A stretch of DNA of 6,008 nt, taken from the NCBI GenBank assembly GCA_016880395.1, contig JAEHDN010000329.1:1-6008 (forward strand), given 5' to 3'. The notes under the pieces are model-generated. The model saw only the letters and a program-made list of their open reading frames with translations. It had not been told where the DNA came from and ran no database searches. This document shows positions 1-5,824 of this stretch, one piece after another. Origin of the DNA: Candidatus Eiseniibacteriota bacterium. GTDB lineage: Bacteria; Eisenbacteria; RBG-16-71-46; SZUA-252. The translations under genes and the position numbers were made by a program. Numbering within the stretch: the first letter of the stretch is position 1; each line of letters opens with the position of its first letter.

Positions 1-486
1 CTGCCACAGGGCCTTGTCGATGGTTCGCATCGAGTGGTGGTGGCGCGTGGCGAGTGCCCGCGTGAAGGTTACGTAGCGCAGCCAGAGATCTCTCGTGTAG
101 GGCGGCGGTTTCGCGTGGCCCAGGGACCAGACCGCGCGATACTCCAAGATCGGATAGGGGCGCTCATCGCAGAAGTGAAGGATGGCCGATGCGGTCGGCC
201 ATTCGACCCCGCGGAGCAGGCGAAGGAGCTCGATCTTCACCTCCTCGTCGGACGAGGCCAGCGCCGCGCCCGTGAGCGTCCGGATGTCGCGCTCGGAGTT
301 CTCGCGGCAGCGGGGTGCGGAGCGCGGGGACTTCCAGGCGCAGACCGCGAGGAACTCGGTGCGCGTCAGGAACCCGCGCGACCTGACCCGCCGGCCGATC
401 GCCTCGATCGACCGGTCGCCGTCGGCGCTGCCGAACCGGGCGGCCCAGTCCGGAATCTGCCGGGCCGGGAATCGAAGCCGGAACAT
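1..486 (-). CDS. Uncharacterised protein with HhH-like motif, N-terminal part (runs off left edge)
   Basis: The reverse strand is open from an in-frame TAG at 531-529 to the window edge, with strongly GC-biased third positions, so this is the real gene and the overlapping frames are shadows. I place the start at the ATG at 486-484 because GGAGGGG (496-490) lies just upstream at good spacing. An in-frame ATG at 498-496 would add four residues. The visible 162 residues look soluble, with no signal peptide or membrane segment. Residues 39-60 (FLTRTEFLAVCAWKSPRSAP) contain a conserved-looking W-K-S-P-R-S block. Residues 91-104 (LRGVEWPTASAILH) resemble the hairpin of helix-hairpin-helix DNA-binding proteins, followed by YPILEYRAVWSL at 111-122. 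That order loosely recalls HhH-GPD DNA glycosylases, where an Asp follows the hairpin, but here the nearest acid is Glu115. I do not recognise a named family, and the DNA-related role is only an inference. It is transcribed divergently from the dehydratase gene. Confidence 0.8.
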   Translation of the reverse strand, partial: MFRLRFPARQIPDWAARFGSADGDRSIEAIGRRVRSRGFLTRTEFLAVCAWKSPRSAPRCRENSERDIRTLTGAALASSDEEVKIELLRLLRGVEWPTASAILHFCDERPYPILEYRAVWSLGHAKPPPYTRDLWLRYVTFTRALATRHHHSMRTIDKALWQ

Positions 487-543
487 CGACCCCTCCATCT
501 TTCGCACTGCAGCCGCTACCCCCGTACGCTAGCATCGGCCCCC
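487..543. promoter_or_regulatory. Short divergent intergenic region
   Basis: This 57-base gap separates the divergent left-edge gene and the dehydratase gene, so promoters for both should lie here or inside the neighbouring 5' ends. On the + strand TACGCT (525-530) is a possible -10 element, with only a poor -35 match near 501-506 (TTCGCA). If used, transcription would begin around 537, leaving a leader of only a few bases before the ATG at 544. No Shine-Dalgarno-like sequence is visible before that ATG. I see no clear operator palindrome beyond the short GCTAGC at 528-533. Confidence 0.3.
490..496 (-). promoter_or_regulatory. Ribosome binding site deciding the start of the left-edge gene
   Basis: On the minus strand GGAGGGG occupies 496-490. 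Counted from its GGAGG core (496-492) it sits 5 bases before the ATG at 486-484. It overlaps the alternative ATG at 498-496, which has only a weak GAAAG in front of it. This favours the internal ATG. Confidence 0.55.
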
Positions 544-1500
544 ATGCCCATCCCACTCCAGTCCATTCGCGAGGCTGCTGCACGCACAAGGGACCGGCTC
601 CACCGAACGCCGGTGCTCAGCTCCCGGGTCCTCGGCGAGCGCGCGGGGACGCAGCTCCTCCTCAAGTGCGAGAGCTTCCAGAAGACGGGCTCCTTCAAGC
701 CGCGCGGAGCGCTCAACATCGTGCTCTCCATGCCGGAGGAGCGGCGTGCGCGGGGGCTCATCACGGTTTCGGCAGGGAACCATGCGCAGGCGGTCGCCTG
801 GGCGGCCCGCGTGGCCGGCGTGCCTTGCACCGTGGTCATGCCGACCGACGCCCCGCGCTCCAAGATGGACGCGGTCCGCGGATACGGCGCGGTCATCGTG
901 ACGCACGCCGATCGGGCGACGCTCTTCGACCGGCTCCACGAGGAAGAAGCCCGCACGGGCGCGTCGTTCGTACACCCGTTCGACGATCCGGTGGGTCTGG
1001 CGGGGGCGGGCACGCTCGGTCTGGAGATCGTGGAGCAGGTTCCCGACGTGACCTGCGTGGTCGTGCCGATCGGGGGCGGCGGGCTGATGGCCGGTGTGAC
1101 CTCTGCGGTCAAGGCGCTCAAGCCGGGGTGCCGGGTCATCGGCGTCGAGCTCGAGGCCGGTCCCGGCATGACACCCGCGCTCGACGCGGGGAAGCCGATC
1201 CCCGTGCCGCGCGCGCCGACGGTGGCGGACGGCCTCACGCCTCCGTTCGTGGGCGCGCTCCCGCTCGAGATCGCGCGCGACCTCCTCGACGAGATCGTTC
1301 TCATCGGGGAGGCCGAGATCCTGGAAGCGATGCGGATGCTCCTCGTGCGCGCCAAGCTCTACGTCGAGGGGGCCGGCGCGGCCGCGACCGCGGCCGTCCT
1401 GGCGGGCAGGGTGAAGGCTGGATCCGACGAGGTGGTCGTGAGCGTCGTCTCAGGCGGCAACGTGGATCCCGAGCGCATGCTGGCGGTCTTCTCCTCGTAG
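544..1500 (+). CDS. PLP-dependent serine/threonine dehydratase family protein (EutB/TdcB-like)
   Basis: A 318-residue fold-type II PLP enzyme, expected to catalyse alpha,beta-elimination of a hydroxy amino acid (threonine or serine to a 2-oxo acid plus ammonia) in the cytoplasm. Visible motifs are the PLP lysine Lys52 in SFKPRGA (50-56), the Asn loop SAGNHAQ (76-82), the phosphate-binding GGGG (177-180) and the pyridine-contact Ser303 in SGGN. The position that is the racemisation serine in serine racemases (SSGNH) is Ala77, which favours dehydratase over racemase. No C-terminal ACT regulatory domain is present, so it resembles the short catabolic type (TdcB, EutB) rather than biosynthetic IlvA. 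The frame is open upstream to base 34, but that part is antisense to the left-edge gene. The ATG at 544 matches the usual family N-terminus, although no ribosome binding site precedes it. The downstream partner starts 10 bases after the stop, suggesting one operon. True substrate unknown. Confidence 0.93.
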   Translation: MPIPLQSIREAAARTRDRLHRTPVLSSRVLGERAGTQLLLKCESFQKTGSFKPRGALNIVLSMPEERRARGLITVSAGNHAQAVAWAARVAGVPCTVVMPTDAPRSKMDAVRGYGAVIVTHADRATLFDRLHEEEARTGASFVHPFDDPVGLAGAGTLGLEIVEQVPDVTCVVVPIGGGGLMAGVTSAVKALKPGCRVIGVELEAGPGMTPALDAGKPIPVPRAPTVADGLTPPFVGALPLEIARDLLDEIVLIGEAEILEAMRMLLVRAKLYVEGAGAAATAAVLAGRVKAGSDEVVVSVVSGGNVDPERMLAVFSS

Positions 1501-1505
1501 GGGGA
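1499..1505 (+). promoter_or_regulatory. Ribosome binding site of the cyclodeaminase-family gene
   Basis: AGGGGGA overlaps the dehydratase stop codon TAG (1498-1500) and lies 5 bases before the ATG at 1511. This placement suggests translation of the second gene follows directly on the first from one transcript. Confidence 0.5.
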
Positions 1506-1510
1506 CATCG

Positions 1511-2521
1511 ATGAAGGTTCTCTTCGTCAACGAGGCGGGCGTGCGGGACCTCCTTCCGATGGAGGCATGCGTGCCGCTGATGCGCGAGACGCTCGCGACG
1601 CTCTCGCGCGGCGACGCGGTCCTGCCGCTCCGGAGCAAGGTCGGGCTGCCCGACCGTTCGGGGCTCCTCGGGCTGATGCCGGGCTATCTCGGAGGGCCGC
1701 CCCGTTTCGGACTCAAGGTCGTCACGGTGATGCCGGGCAATCACGGCACGCCCTACGACGCGCACCAGGGCGTCGTGATGCTCTTCGGCGTCGCGCACGG
1801 TGAGCCGCTCGCCATCATGGACGCCTCGGCGATCACGGCCATCCGGACGGCCGCGGCCTCAGGCGCGGCGACTGACGCGCTCGCGCGGCCGGACGCCGGC
1901 GACCTCGCGCTCCTCGGCTCGGGCGTCCAGGCCCGGATGCACCTCGCCGCGATGAAGGCCGTGCGACCGCTTCGGCGCGTGCGCGTCTGGAGCCGGAGCC
2001 GCGCCAACGCGGAGCGGTTCGCACGCGAGGCGTCGGGCGAAGCCGGAGTGCCCATCGAGGTGGCGACAACGGGCGAAGACGCGGTGCGTGGCGCGGATCT
2101 CATCTGCACGACGACCTCGTCCCGAGATCCCGTGCTCGAGGGCGCCTGGCTCGCTCCCGGCGCCCACGTGAACGCGGTCGGGGCCTGCTTCTCGGCCTCC
2201 CGCGAGCTGGACACGGAGGCCGTGCGCCACGCGCGCTTCTATACCGATTGCCGGGAATCGTGCATGAACGAGGCGGGCGACTTCCTGATTCCCCGCAAGG
2301 AGGGCGCGATCACGGACGCCCATCTCCTCGGAGAGGTGGGCGAGGTGTTCCTGAGGACGGTGCGGGGGCGCACCTCACCCGGAGAGATCACTGTGTACGA
2401 ATCGCTCGGCGTCGCGGTCGAGGACCTGGCGGCCGCGCATGCCATCCATCGACGGGCCATCGAGACGGGCGCCGGGACCTGGCTCGAGTGGGGCGGGCCT
2501 CCGGGGGACGGCGGCGGGTAG
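1511..2521 (+). CDS. Ornithine cyclodeaminase/mu-crystallin family NAD(P)-dependent enzyme (EutC-like)
   Basis: A 336-residue protein, a usual length for the family, which includes ornithine cyclodeaminase, archaeal alanine dehydrogenase, ketimine reductase mu-crystallin and EutC. The N-terminal substrate domain has GLMPGYLGG (54-62), then GLKVVTVMPGN (67-77) with Lys69, and AIRTAAASGAAT (110-121) with Arg112. Both correspond to active-site residues of Pseudomonas ornithine cyclodeaminase. The Rossmann nucleotide loop is LLGSGVQARMH (134-144), pattern GxGxxA. At NAVGACFSASREL (221-233) the expected catalytic Asp of true ornithine cyclodeaminase (NAVGGDCPGKTEL, recalled from memory) falls on Cys226, so ornithine to proline conversion is unlikely. 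An imine reductase or amino acid dehydrogenase role is more plausible. The family closing motif YESLGVAVEDLAAA (296-309) is intact. No signal peptide, so cytoplasmic. It follows the dehydratase by 10 bases, and the two probably act on linked intermediates. Substrate unknown. Confidence 0.92.
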   Translation: MKVLFVNEAGVRDLLPMEACVPLMRETLATLSRGDAVLPLRSKVGLPDRSGLLGLMPGYLGGPPRFGLKVVTVMPGNHGTPYDAHQGVVMLFGVAHGEPLAIMDASAITAIRTAAASGAATDALARPDAGDLALLGSGVQARMHLAAMKAVRPLRRVRVWSRSRANAERFAREASGEAGVPIEVATTGEDAVRGADLICTTTSSRDPVLEGAWLAPGAHVNAVGACFSASRELDTEAVRHARFYTDCRESCMNEAGDFLIPRKEGAITDAHLLGEVGEVFLRTVRGRTSPGEITVYESLGVAVEDLAAAHAIHRRAIETGAGTWLEWGGPPGDGGG

Positions 2522-2527
2522 TCTAAG

Positions 2528-2562
2528 GTCGCCTGTGGCCTGGGCCAAGAGGAGCCGGCGAC
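2528..2562. other. Possible branched hairpin after the dehydratase/cyclodeaminase operon
   Basis: GTCGCC (2528-2533) can pair with GGCGAC (2557-2562), enclosing a smaller hairpin TGGC-CTGG-GCCA (2536-2547). It starts 7 bases after the operon's stop codon. No T-run follows, so a classical intrinsic terminator is not supported. It may be a 3' end structure or chance pairing in GC-rich DNA. Confidence 0.25.
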
Positions 2563-2568
2563 GGGGCA

Positions 2569-2590
2569 CTCGACCCTGGGTAGGATCGAG
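2569..2590. other. Possible hairpin in the intergenic region upstream of the oxidase
   Basis: CTCGA (2569-2573) pairs with TCGAG (2586-2590). Inside, CC (2575-2576) pairs with GG (2583-2584) around the loop TGGGTA, with one C/A mismatch. No T-run follows. It could be part of the operon's 3' end, an operator-like inverted repeat for the oxidase gene, or chance. Confidence 0.25.
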
Positions 2591-2650
2591 GCTCAGATGT
2601 CTCGTCCAAGCCCATGCGTGCGGCCGGGCGCGAACGGTCCCGTGTGGGGG

Positions 2651-2671
2651 CATACTCCCTTCGCCTGGAGG
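2651..2671 (+). promoter_or_regulatory. Ribosome binding site (and weak -10 candidate) of the oxidase gene
   Basis: GGAGG at 2667-2671 lies 5 bases before the ATG at 2677 and decides that start over the in-frame ATG at 2614. A weak -10-like CATACT is at 2651-2656, but I see no convincing -35 upstream, so the promoter call is poor. The rest of 2522-2650 holds only the two possible hairpins. Confidence 0.45.
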
Positions 2672-2676
2672 CCCCC

Positions 2677-5600
2677 ATGAAGCCCTCTCCTCCGGCCCGG
2701 CGCCGCATGCCGTGGTCGTCCCCGTGGGCGCTTCTCGCCCCCGTGATTCTCCTCGCAGCACTGGCCCCGTCGGCGGCGCAAGCCACCATCGACACGCTGT
2801 ATACCTACTCCTTCGACTTCAGCATCCATCCGCAGGGCGGTCCCGTCGTCGACGCGGTCATCACGGTGGGTGATTCGGTGCGGTGGGTTCGTCAGGAGGG
2901 AAATCACACGACGACATCGGTGGCCGGCAGCATCGAGCAGTGGGATGCGCCGCTCAACGGCACCGACCTCACGTTCACGCGACAGTTCACGCACACGGGC
3001 GTGTTCTGGTTCTATTGCAAGCCCCACGGAATCGACAATGGTGACGGCACTGCGGGCGGGATGTCCGGCACGATCACCGTGCTCGAGGCAGGAACGGGCG
3101 CCTGCTGCCTTCCTTCGGGCTGCGAACAGACCACGGCGGCCGCGTGCCTCGTGCAAGGTGGCCAGTTCCAGGGAGCCGGCGTGAGCTGCACGCCCGAGCC
3201 CTGTCCCAATGCGGCCGTCACACTCACGCTCGTGGCGAGCCAGGACAACACCCTCTACGAGGACGCCACAGGCTCGAGAAGCAATGCCCTGGGACAGTAC
3301 ATCTTCACGGGAAACCAGAACAGCGGGCTCAAGCGCCGCGGCATCGTTCAGTTCGACCTCGGCGCCGTTCCCTCGACGGCGGTCATCCAGAACGCGACCG
3401 TCTCCCTGTACTGCAACTCGGCGGCGGGGAGCCCCGTCGACGTGGCACTCCACCGCGTCAACGCGAGCTGGGGCCAGGGGACGTCCATCGGGAGCGGGAA
3501 CGAAAGTTCCGGCGGGACCGCGACGACCGACGACGTCACTTGGCTCCACCGCTTCTACAACACCGTGCTCTGGAACACGCCGGGAGGCGACTTCGTCGCG
3601 ACGCCGAGCGCCAGCCTGTCCGTGCCGGCCGTGGCGAGCGTCGCCTATCAGTGGAGCGGCTCGTCCCTGGTCGCGGACGTGCAGTCCTGGGTCCAGGGCT
3701 CAGCCGTGAACGCGGGCTGGGTGATCCGGGGCGACGAGGCGTCCAGCATCAACCTGCGGCGCTTCGCGAGCCGCGAGACCGCGACCATCGCGAACCGGCC
3801 CACGCTCGAAGTCACGTTCCTGCCGACGCCACCCACGGGAGCTTGCTGCCTCCCGGACGGTTCGTGCGACACGCTCACGGCGGTCGCGTGCGCGGCCCTG
3901 AGCGGTGTGTATCAGGGAGACAACGCTCCCTGCACGACCAATCTATGTCCACTCGTGCTCGAACCCTATGTCGACCCGCTGCCGCTTCCCGCCGTTGCGG
4001 TGCCGGTCTCGGGCACGGCCGGAGGTGCGGCCACCTATTCCATCGCGGTGACCGAGACCCAACAGAAGCTTCACCGGGATCTCCCGGCCACGACGGTCTG
4101 GGGCTACGGGGGCAGTTATCCGGGACCGACCATAGAAGCGTCGGTGGGCAACCCCGTGACGGTGACCTGGCGGAACGATCTCCGCGACGCCACCGGTGCC
4201 CTCAGGACGGAGCACTTCCTGCCCGTCGATCTCTGCCTGCACGGCCCCGACATGGCGGGACCGACGGCACGCATCGTCTCTCACCTCCACGGCGGGCACG
4301 TGCCTCCGGAGAGCGACGGCTATCCGGAGACCACGATCTTGCCGGGGCAGTCCCAGACCTTCCACTACCCGAACGGCCAGCTCGCCACGACCCTCTGGTA
4401 CCACGATCATGCGATGGGGATCACGCGGCTCAACGTGATGATGGGGCTCGCGGGCTTCTACCTGATCCGGGACGCGGCGGAGGCCGCGCTCAATCTCCCG
4501 TCCGGCGAGTTCGAGATCGGGCTCGCCATCCAGGACCGGACCCTCAAGGCTGACGGACGGATCGTCTACCCGGACGTCTGGCGCGAGATGTCCTTTGGGG
4601 ACAAGGCGGTCGTGAACGGGAAGGTGTGGCCCTACCTGAACGTGAAGCAGGGAAAGTACCGCTTCCGCATGCTCAACGGCTCGACCTCGCGCGCCTACAC
4701 GCTGCACCTGTCGAACGGGGCGCCCTTCCAGCAGATCGGGAGCGACGGAGGGCTCCTCGCGGCGCCCGTGTCGCGCGGCACCGTGACGATCACGCCAGGT
4801 GAGCGAGCGGACGTTGTGATCGACTTCGGCCCCTTCGCCGCGGGCACGGAGATCGTCCTCGAGAACAGCGCGCCGGCGCCGTTCCCGAACGGCGACCCGC
4901 AGATGCCGGCGCTTCCGAACATCATGAAGTTCGTCGTGCAGGGATTGGCCGGGCACACGACTCCGCTGCCGGGCACGCTCGCGACCGTACCGCGCATTCC
5001 CGAAGGGGACGCCGTCGTGACCCGGGACTTCGTGCTCGCGCGGAGTCCCGCTCCGGCGCCCTGCGGCGGGACGTTCTGGACGATCAATGGCAAGCCATTC
5101 GACGACGTCACGGAATTCCCAGTGCTGGGCACGACGGAGATCTGGCGGTTCCAGAACCACTCCGAGGTGACGCACCCGATGCACCTGCACCTGGTCGAGT
5201 TCCAGGTGCTCGATCGGCAGTCGTTCACGATGTCCGGGGACACGATCATCCTGGTCGGATCGCCCGTGCCCCCGCAGCCGTACGAGGCCGGGTGGAAGGA
5301 CACGGCTCCGGTCGGCCCGAACGAGGTGCTTCGAGTGATCGCGCGCTTCGAGGACTTCGCGGGTCGCTATGTGTACCACTGCCACATCCTCGAGCATGAG
5401 GACCACGAGATGATGCGGCAGTTCCAGGTCGTGCACGCGCCGGTGACCGGCGCCGAGGAAGGCACGCCGCGCTATGGGCTGGCGCTCCACGGAGCGCGAC
5501 CCAACCCGTTCAATCCGCGTACCCGGATCGATTACGAGCTGCCGCGCCGTGCCCGGGTGCGGTTGAGCGTCTTCGACGTGTCGGGCCGCCTCATCGCAAC

Positions 5601-5754
5601 GCTCGTCGCGGCGACGCGCGCGGCCGGCCCGGGGTCGATCGACTGGGATGGCAGGGACCTGCACGGAAGACCGGTCGGCTCGGGGATCTATCTCTACCGG
5701 CTCGAGGTCGAAGGGGAGAAATGGCTCAACCGGAAGATGGTGTTATTGAAGTAA
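2677..5754 (+). CDS. Exported multidomain multicopper oxidase: cupredoxin, DNRLRE-like domain, CotA-like laccase, sorting-like tail
   Basis: A 1025-residue protein predicted to oxidise phenolic, pigment or metal substrates with reduction of oxygen to water, outside the cytoplasm. Residues 1-36 form a signal peptide: RRR at 8-10, hydrophobic core about 18-30, likely cleavage after AQA36. Residues 37-137 are a plastocyanin-like cupredoxin with ligands His77, Cys114, His117 and Met129. Six-cysteine modules at 140-177 and 388-425 flank a DNRLRE-type beta domain (about 184-382). Residues 427-919 are the CotA-like oxidase core: HLHGGH (536-541), WYHDHAM (574-580), HPMHLH (833-838) and HCHILEHEDHEM (901-912), with Cys902 and axial Met912. 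All trinuclear and type 1 ligands are present. Residues 932-1025 form a PNPFNP-led FlgD/T9SS-like C-terminal domain. The start is chosen for the ribosome binding site and signal peptide. CotA itself is about half this length, so the N-terminal modules and tail are additions. The core assignment is firm; substrate and surface attachment are inferred. Confidence 0.93.
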   Translation: MKPSPPARRRMPWSSPWALLAPVILLAALAPSAAQATIDTLYTYSFDFSIHPQGGPVVDAVITVGDSVRWVRQEGNHTTTSVAGSIEQWDAPLNGTDLTFTRQFTHTGVFWFYCKPHGIDNGDGTAGGMSGTITVLEAGTGACCLPSGCEQTTAAACLVQGGQFQGAGVSCTPEPCPNAAVTLTLVASQDNTLYEDATGSRSNALGQYIFTGNQNSGLKRRGIVQFDLGAVPSTAVIQNATVSLYCNSAAGSPVDVALHRVNASWGQGTSIGSGNESSGGTATTDDVTWLHRFYNTVLWNTPGGDFVATPSASLSVPAVASVAYQWSGSSLVADVQSWVQGSAVNAGWVIRGDEASSINLRRFASRETATIANRPTLEVTFLPTPPTGACCLPDGSCDTLTAVACAALSGVYQGDNAPCTTNLCPLVLEPYVDPLPLPAVAVPVSGTAGGAATYSIAVTETQQKLHRDLPATTVWGYGGSYPGPTIEASVGNPVTVTWRNDLRDATGALRTEHFLPVDLCLHGPDMAGPTARIVSHLHGGHVPPESDGYPETTILPGQSQTFHYPNGQLATTLWYHDHAMGITRLNVMMGLAGFYLIRDAAEAALNLPSGEFEIGLAIQDRTLKADGRIVYPDVWREMSFGDKAVVNGKVWPYLNVKQGKYRFRMLNGSTSRAYTLHLSNGAPFQQIGSDGGLLAAPVSRGTVTITPGERADVVIDFGPFAAGTEIVLENSAPAPFPNGDPQMPALPNIMKFVVQGLAGHTTPLPGTLATVPRIPEGDAVVTRDFVLARSPAPAPCGGTFWTINGKPFDDVTEFPVLGTTEIWRFQNHSEVTHPMHLHLVEFQVLDRQSFTMSGDTIILVGSPVPPQPYEAGWKDTAPVGPNEVLRVIARFEDFAGRYVYHCHILEHEDHEMMRQFQVVHAPVTGAEEGTPRYGLALHGARPNPFNPRTRIDYELPRRARVRLSVFDVSGRLIATLVAATRAAGPGSIDWDGRDLHGRPVGSGIYLYRLEVEGEKWLNRKMVLLK
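3094..3207 (+). repeat. Six-cysteine GACCLP module, copy 1 (protein-level repeat)
   Basis: Encodes residues 140-177 of the oxidase, starting TGACCLPSG and ending CTPEPCP. Cysteines are at 143, 144, 149, 157, 171 and 176, spacing CC-x4-C-x7-C-x13-C-x4-C. It joins the N-terminal cupredoxin to the DNRLRE-type domain. Six cysteines in an exported protein suggest three disulfides in a small rigid linker. Similar GACC-type modules occur in large secreted proteins of environmental bacteria; their function is not known to me. Confidence 0.7.
3838..3951 (+). repeat. Six-cysteine GACCLP module, copy 2 (protein-level repeat)
   Basis: Encodes residues 388-425 of the oxidase, starting GACCLPDGS and ending CTTNLCP. 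Cysteines are at 390, 391, 397, 405, 419 and 424, spacing CC-x5-C-x7-C-x13-C-x4-C, the same as copy 1 except for one extra residue after the CC pair. It joins the DNRLRE-type domain to the oxidase core. The two copies match in cysteine pattern and in GACCLP, but otherwise differ, so the duplication is not recent. Confidence 0.7.
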
Positions 5755-5779
5755 CCCCTCCGCTCGAATCTTGGTGAAT

Positions 5780-5805
5780 CGGCGGCGATCCTGGAGGACC
5801 CGCCG
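5780..5805. terminator. Possible hairpin terminator between convergent genes
   Basis: CGGCGG (5780-5785) pairs with CCGCCG (5800-5805). Inside, TCC (5789-5791) pairs with GGA (5796-5798) around a TGGA loop, separated by a small asymmetric internal loop. It lies between the oxidase stop (5754) and the stop of the opposing gene (5825-5827), where a shared terminator would be expected. No proper T-run follows on either side, which lowers confidence. Confidence 0.35.
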
Positions 5806-5824
5806 TTAGCTTGGGGCAGCGCCT

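Noticed and set aside
34..543. Upstream extension of the dehydratase reading frame to an ATG at 34
   Set aside because: The added residues are Arg/Gly/Pro-rich, do not resemble the family, and are antisense to the well-supported minus-strand gene. The family N-terminus begins at the ATG at 544.
544..1500. Serine racemase assignment for the dehydratase-family gene
   Set aside because: The racemisation serine of the SSGNH motif is Ala77 here, as in threonine dehydratases.
1511..2521. Plain ornithine cyclodeaminase (proline synthesis) assignment
   Set aside because: The likely catalytic Asp position carries Cys226 and the partner is a dehydratase rather than arginase or another arginine-degradation gene.
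2614..2676. Alternative oxidase start at the ATG at 2614
   Set aside because: It would add 21 residues before the signal peptide and lacks a ribosome binding site. The ATG at 2677 has GGAGG at good spacing and gives a normal exported N-terminus.
2701..2706. Twin-arginine export signal in the oxidase
   Set aside because: RRR is present at residues 8-10, but the following M-P-W does not fit the Tat consensus (RRxFLK). Sec or Tat cannot be decided from sequence alone, so no Tat claim is made.
2593..3549. Minus-strand open frame of 318 codons opposite the N-terminal half of the oxidase
   Set aside because: Its composition is that of an antisense shadow, with no recognisable motif, and it overlaps the signal peptide, cupredoxin and DNRLRE coding region on the other strand.
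3943..5664. Long minus-strand open frame of 573 codons opposite the oxidase
   Set aside because: It is an Arg/His/Val-rich shadow produced by strong GC third-position bias. The opposite strand encodes an intact multicopper oxidase with all its copper motifs.
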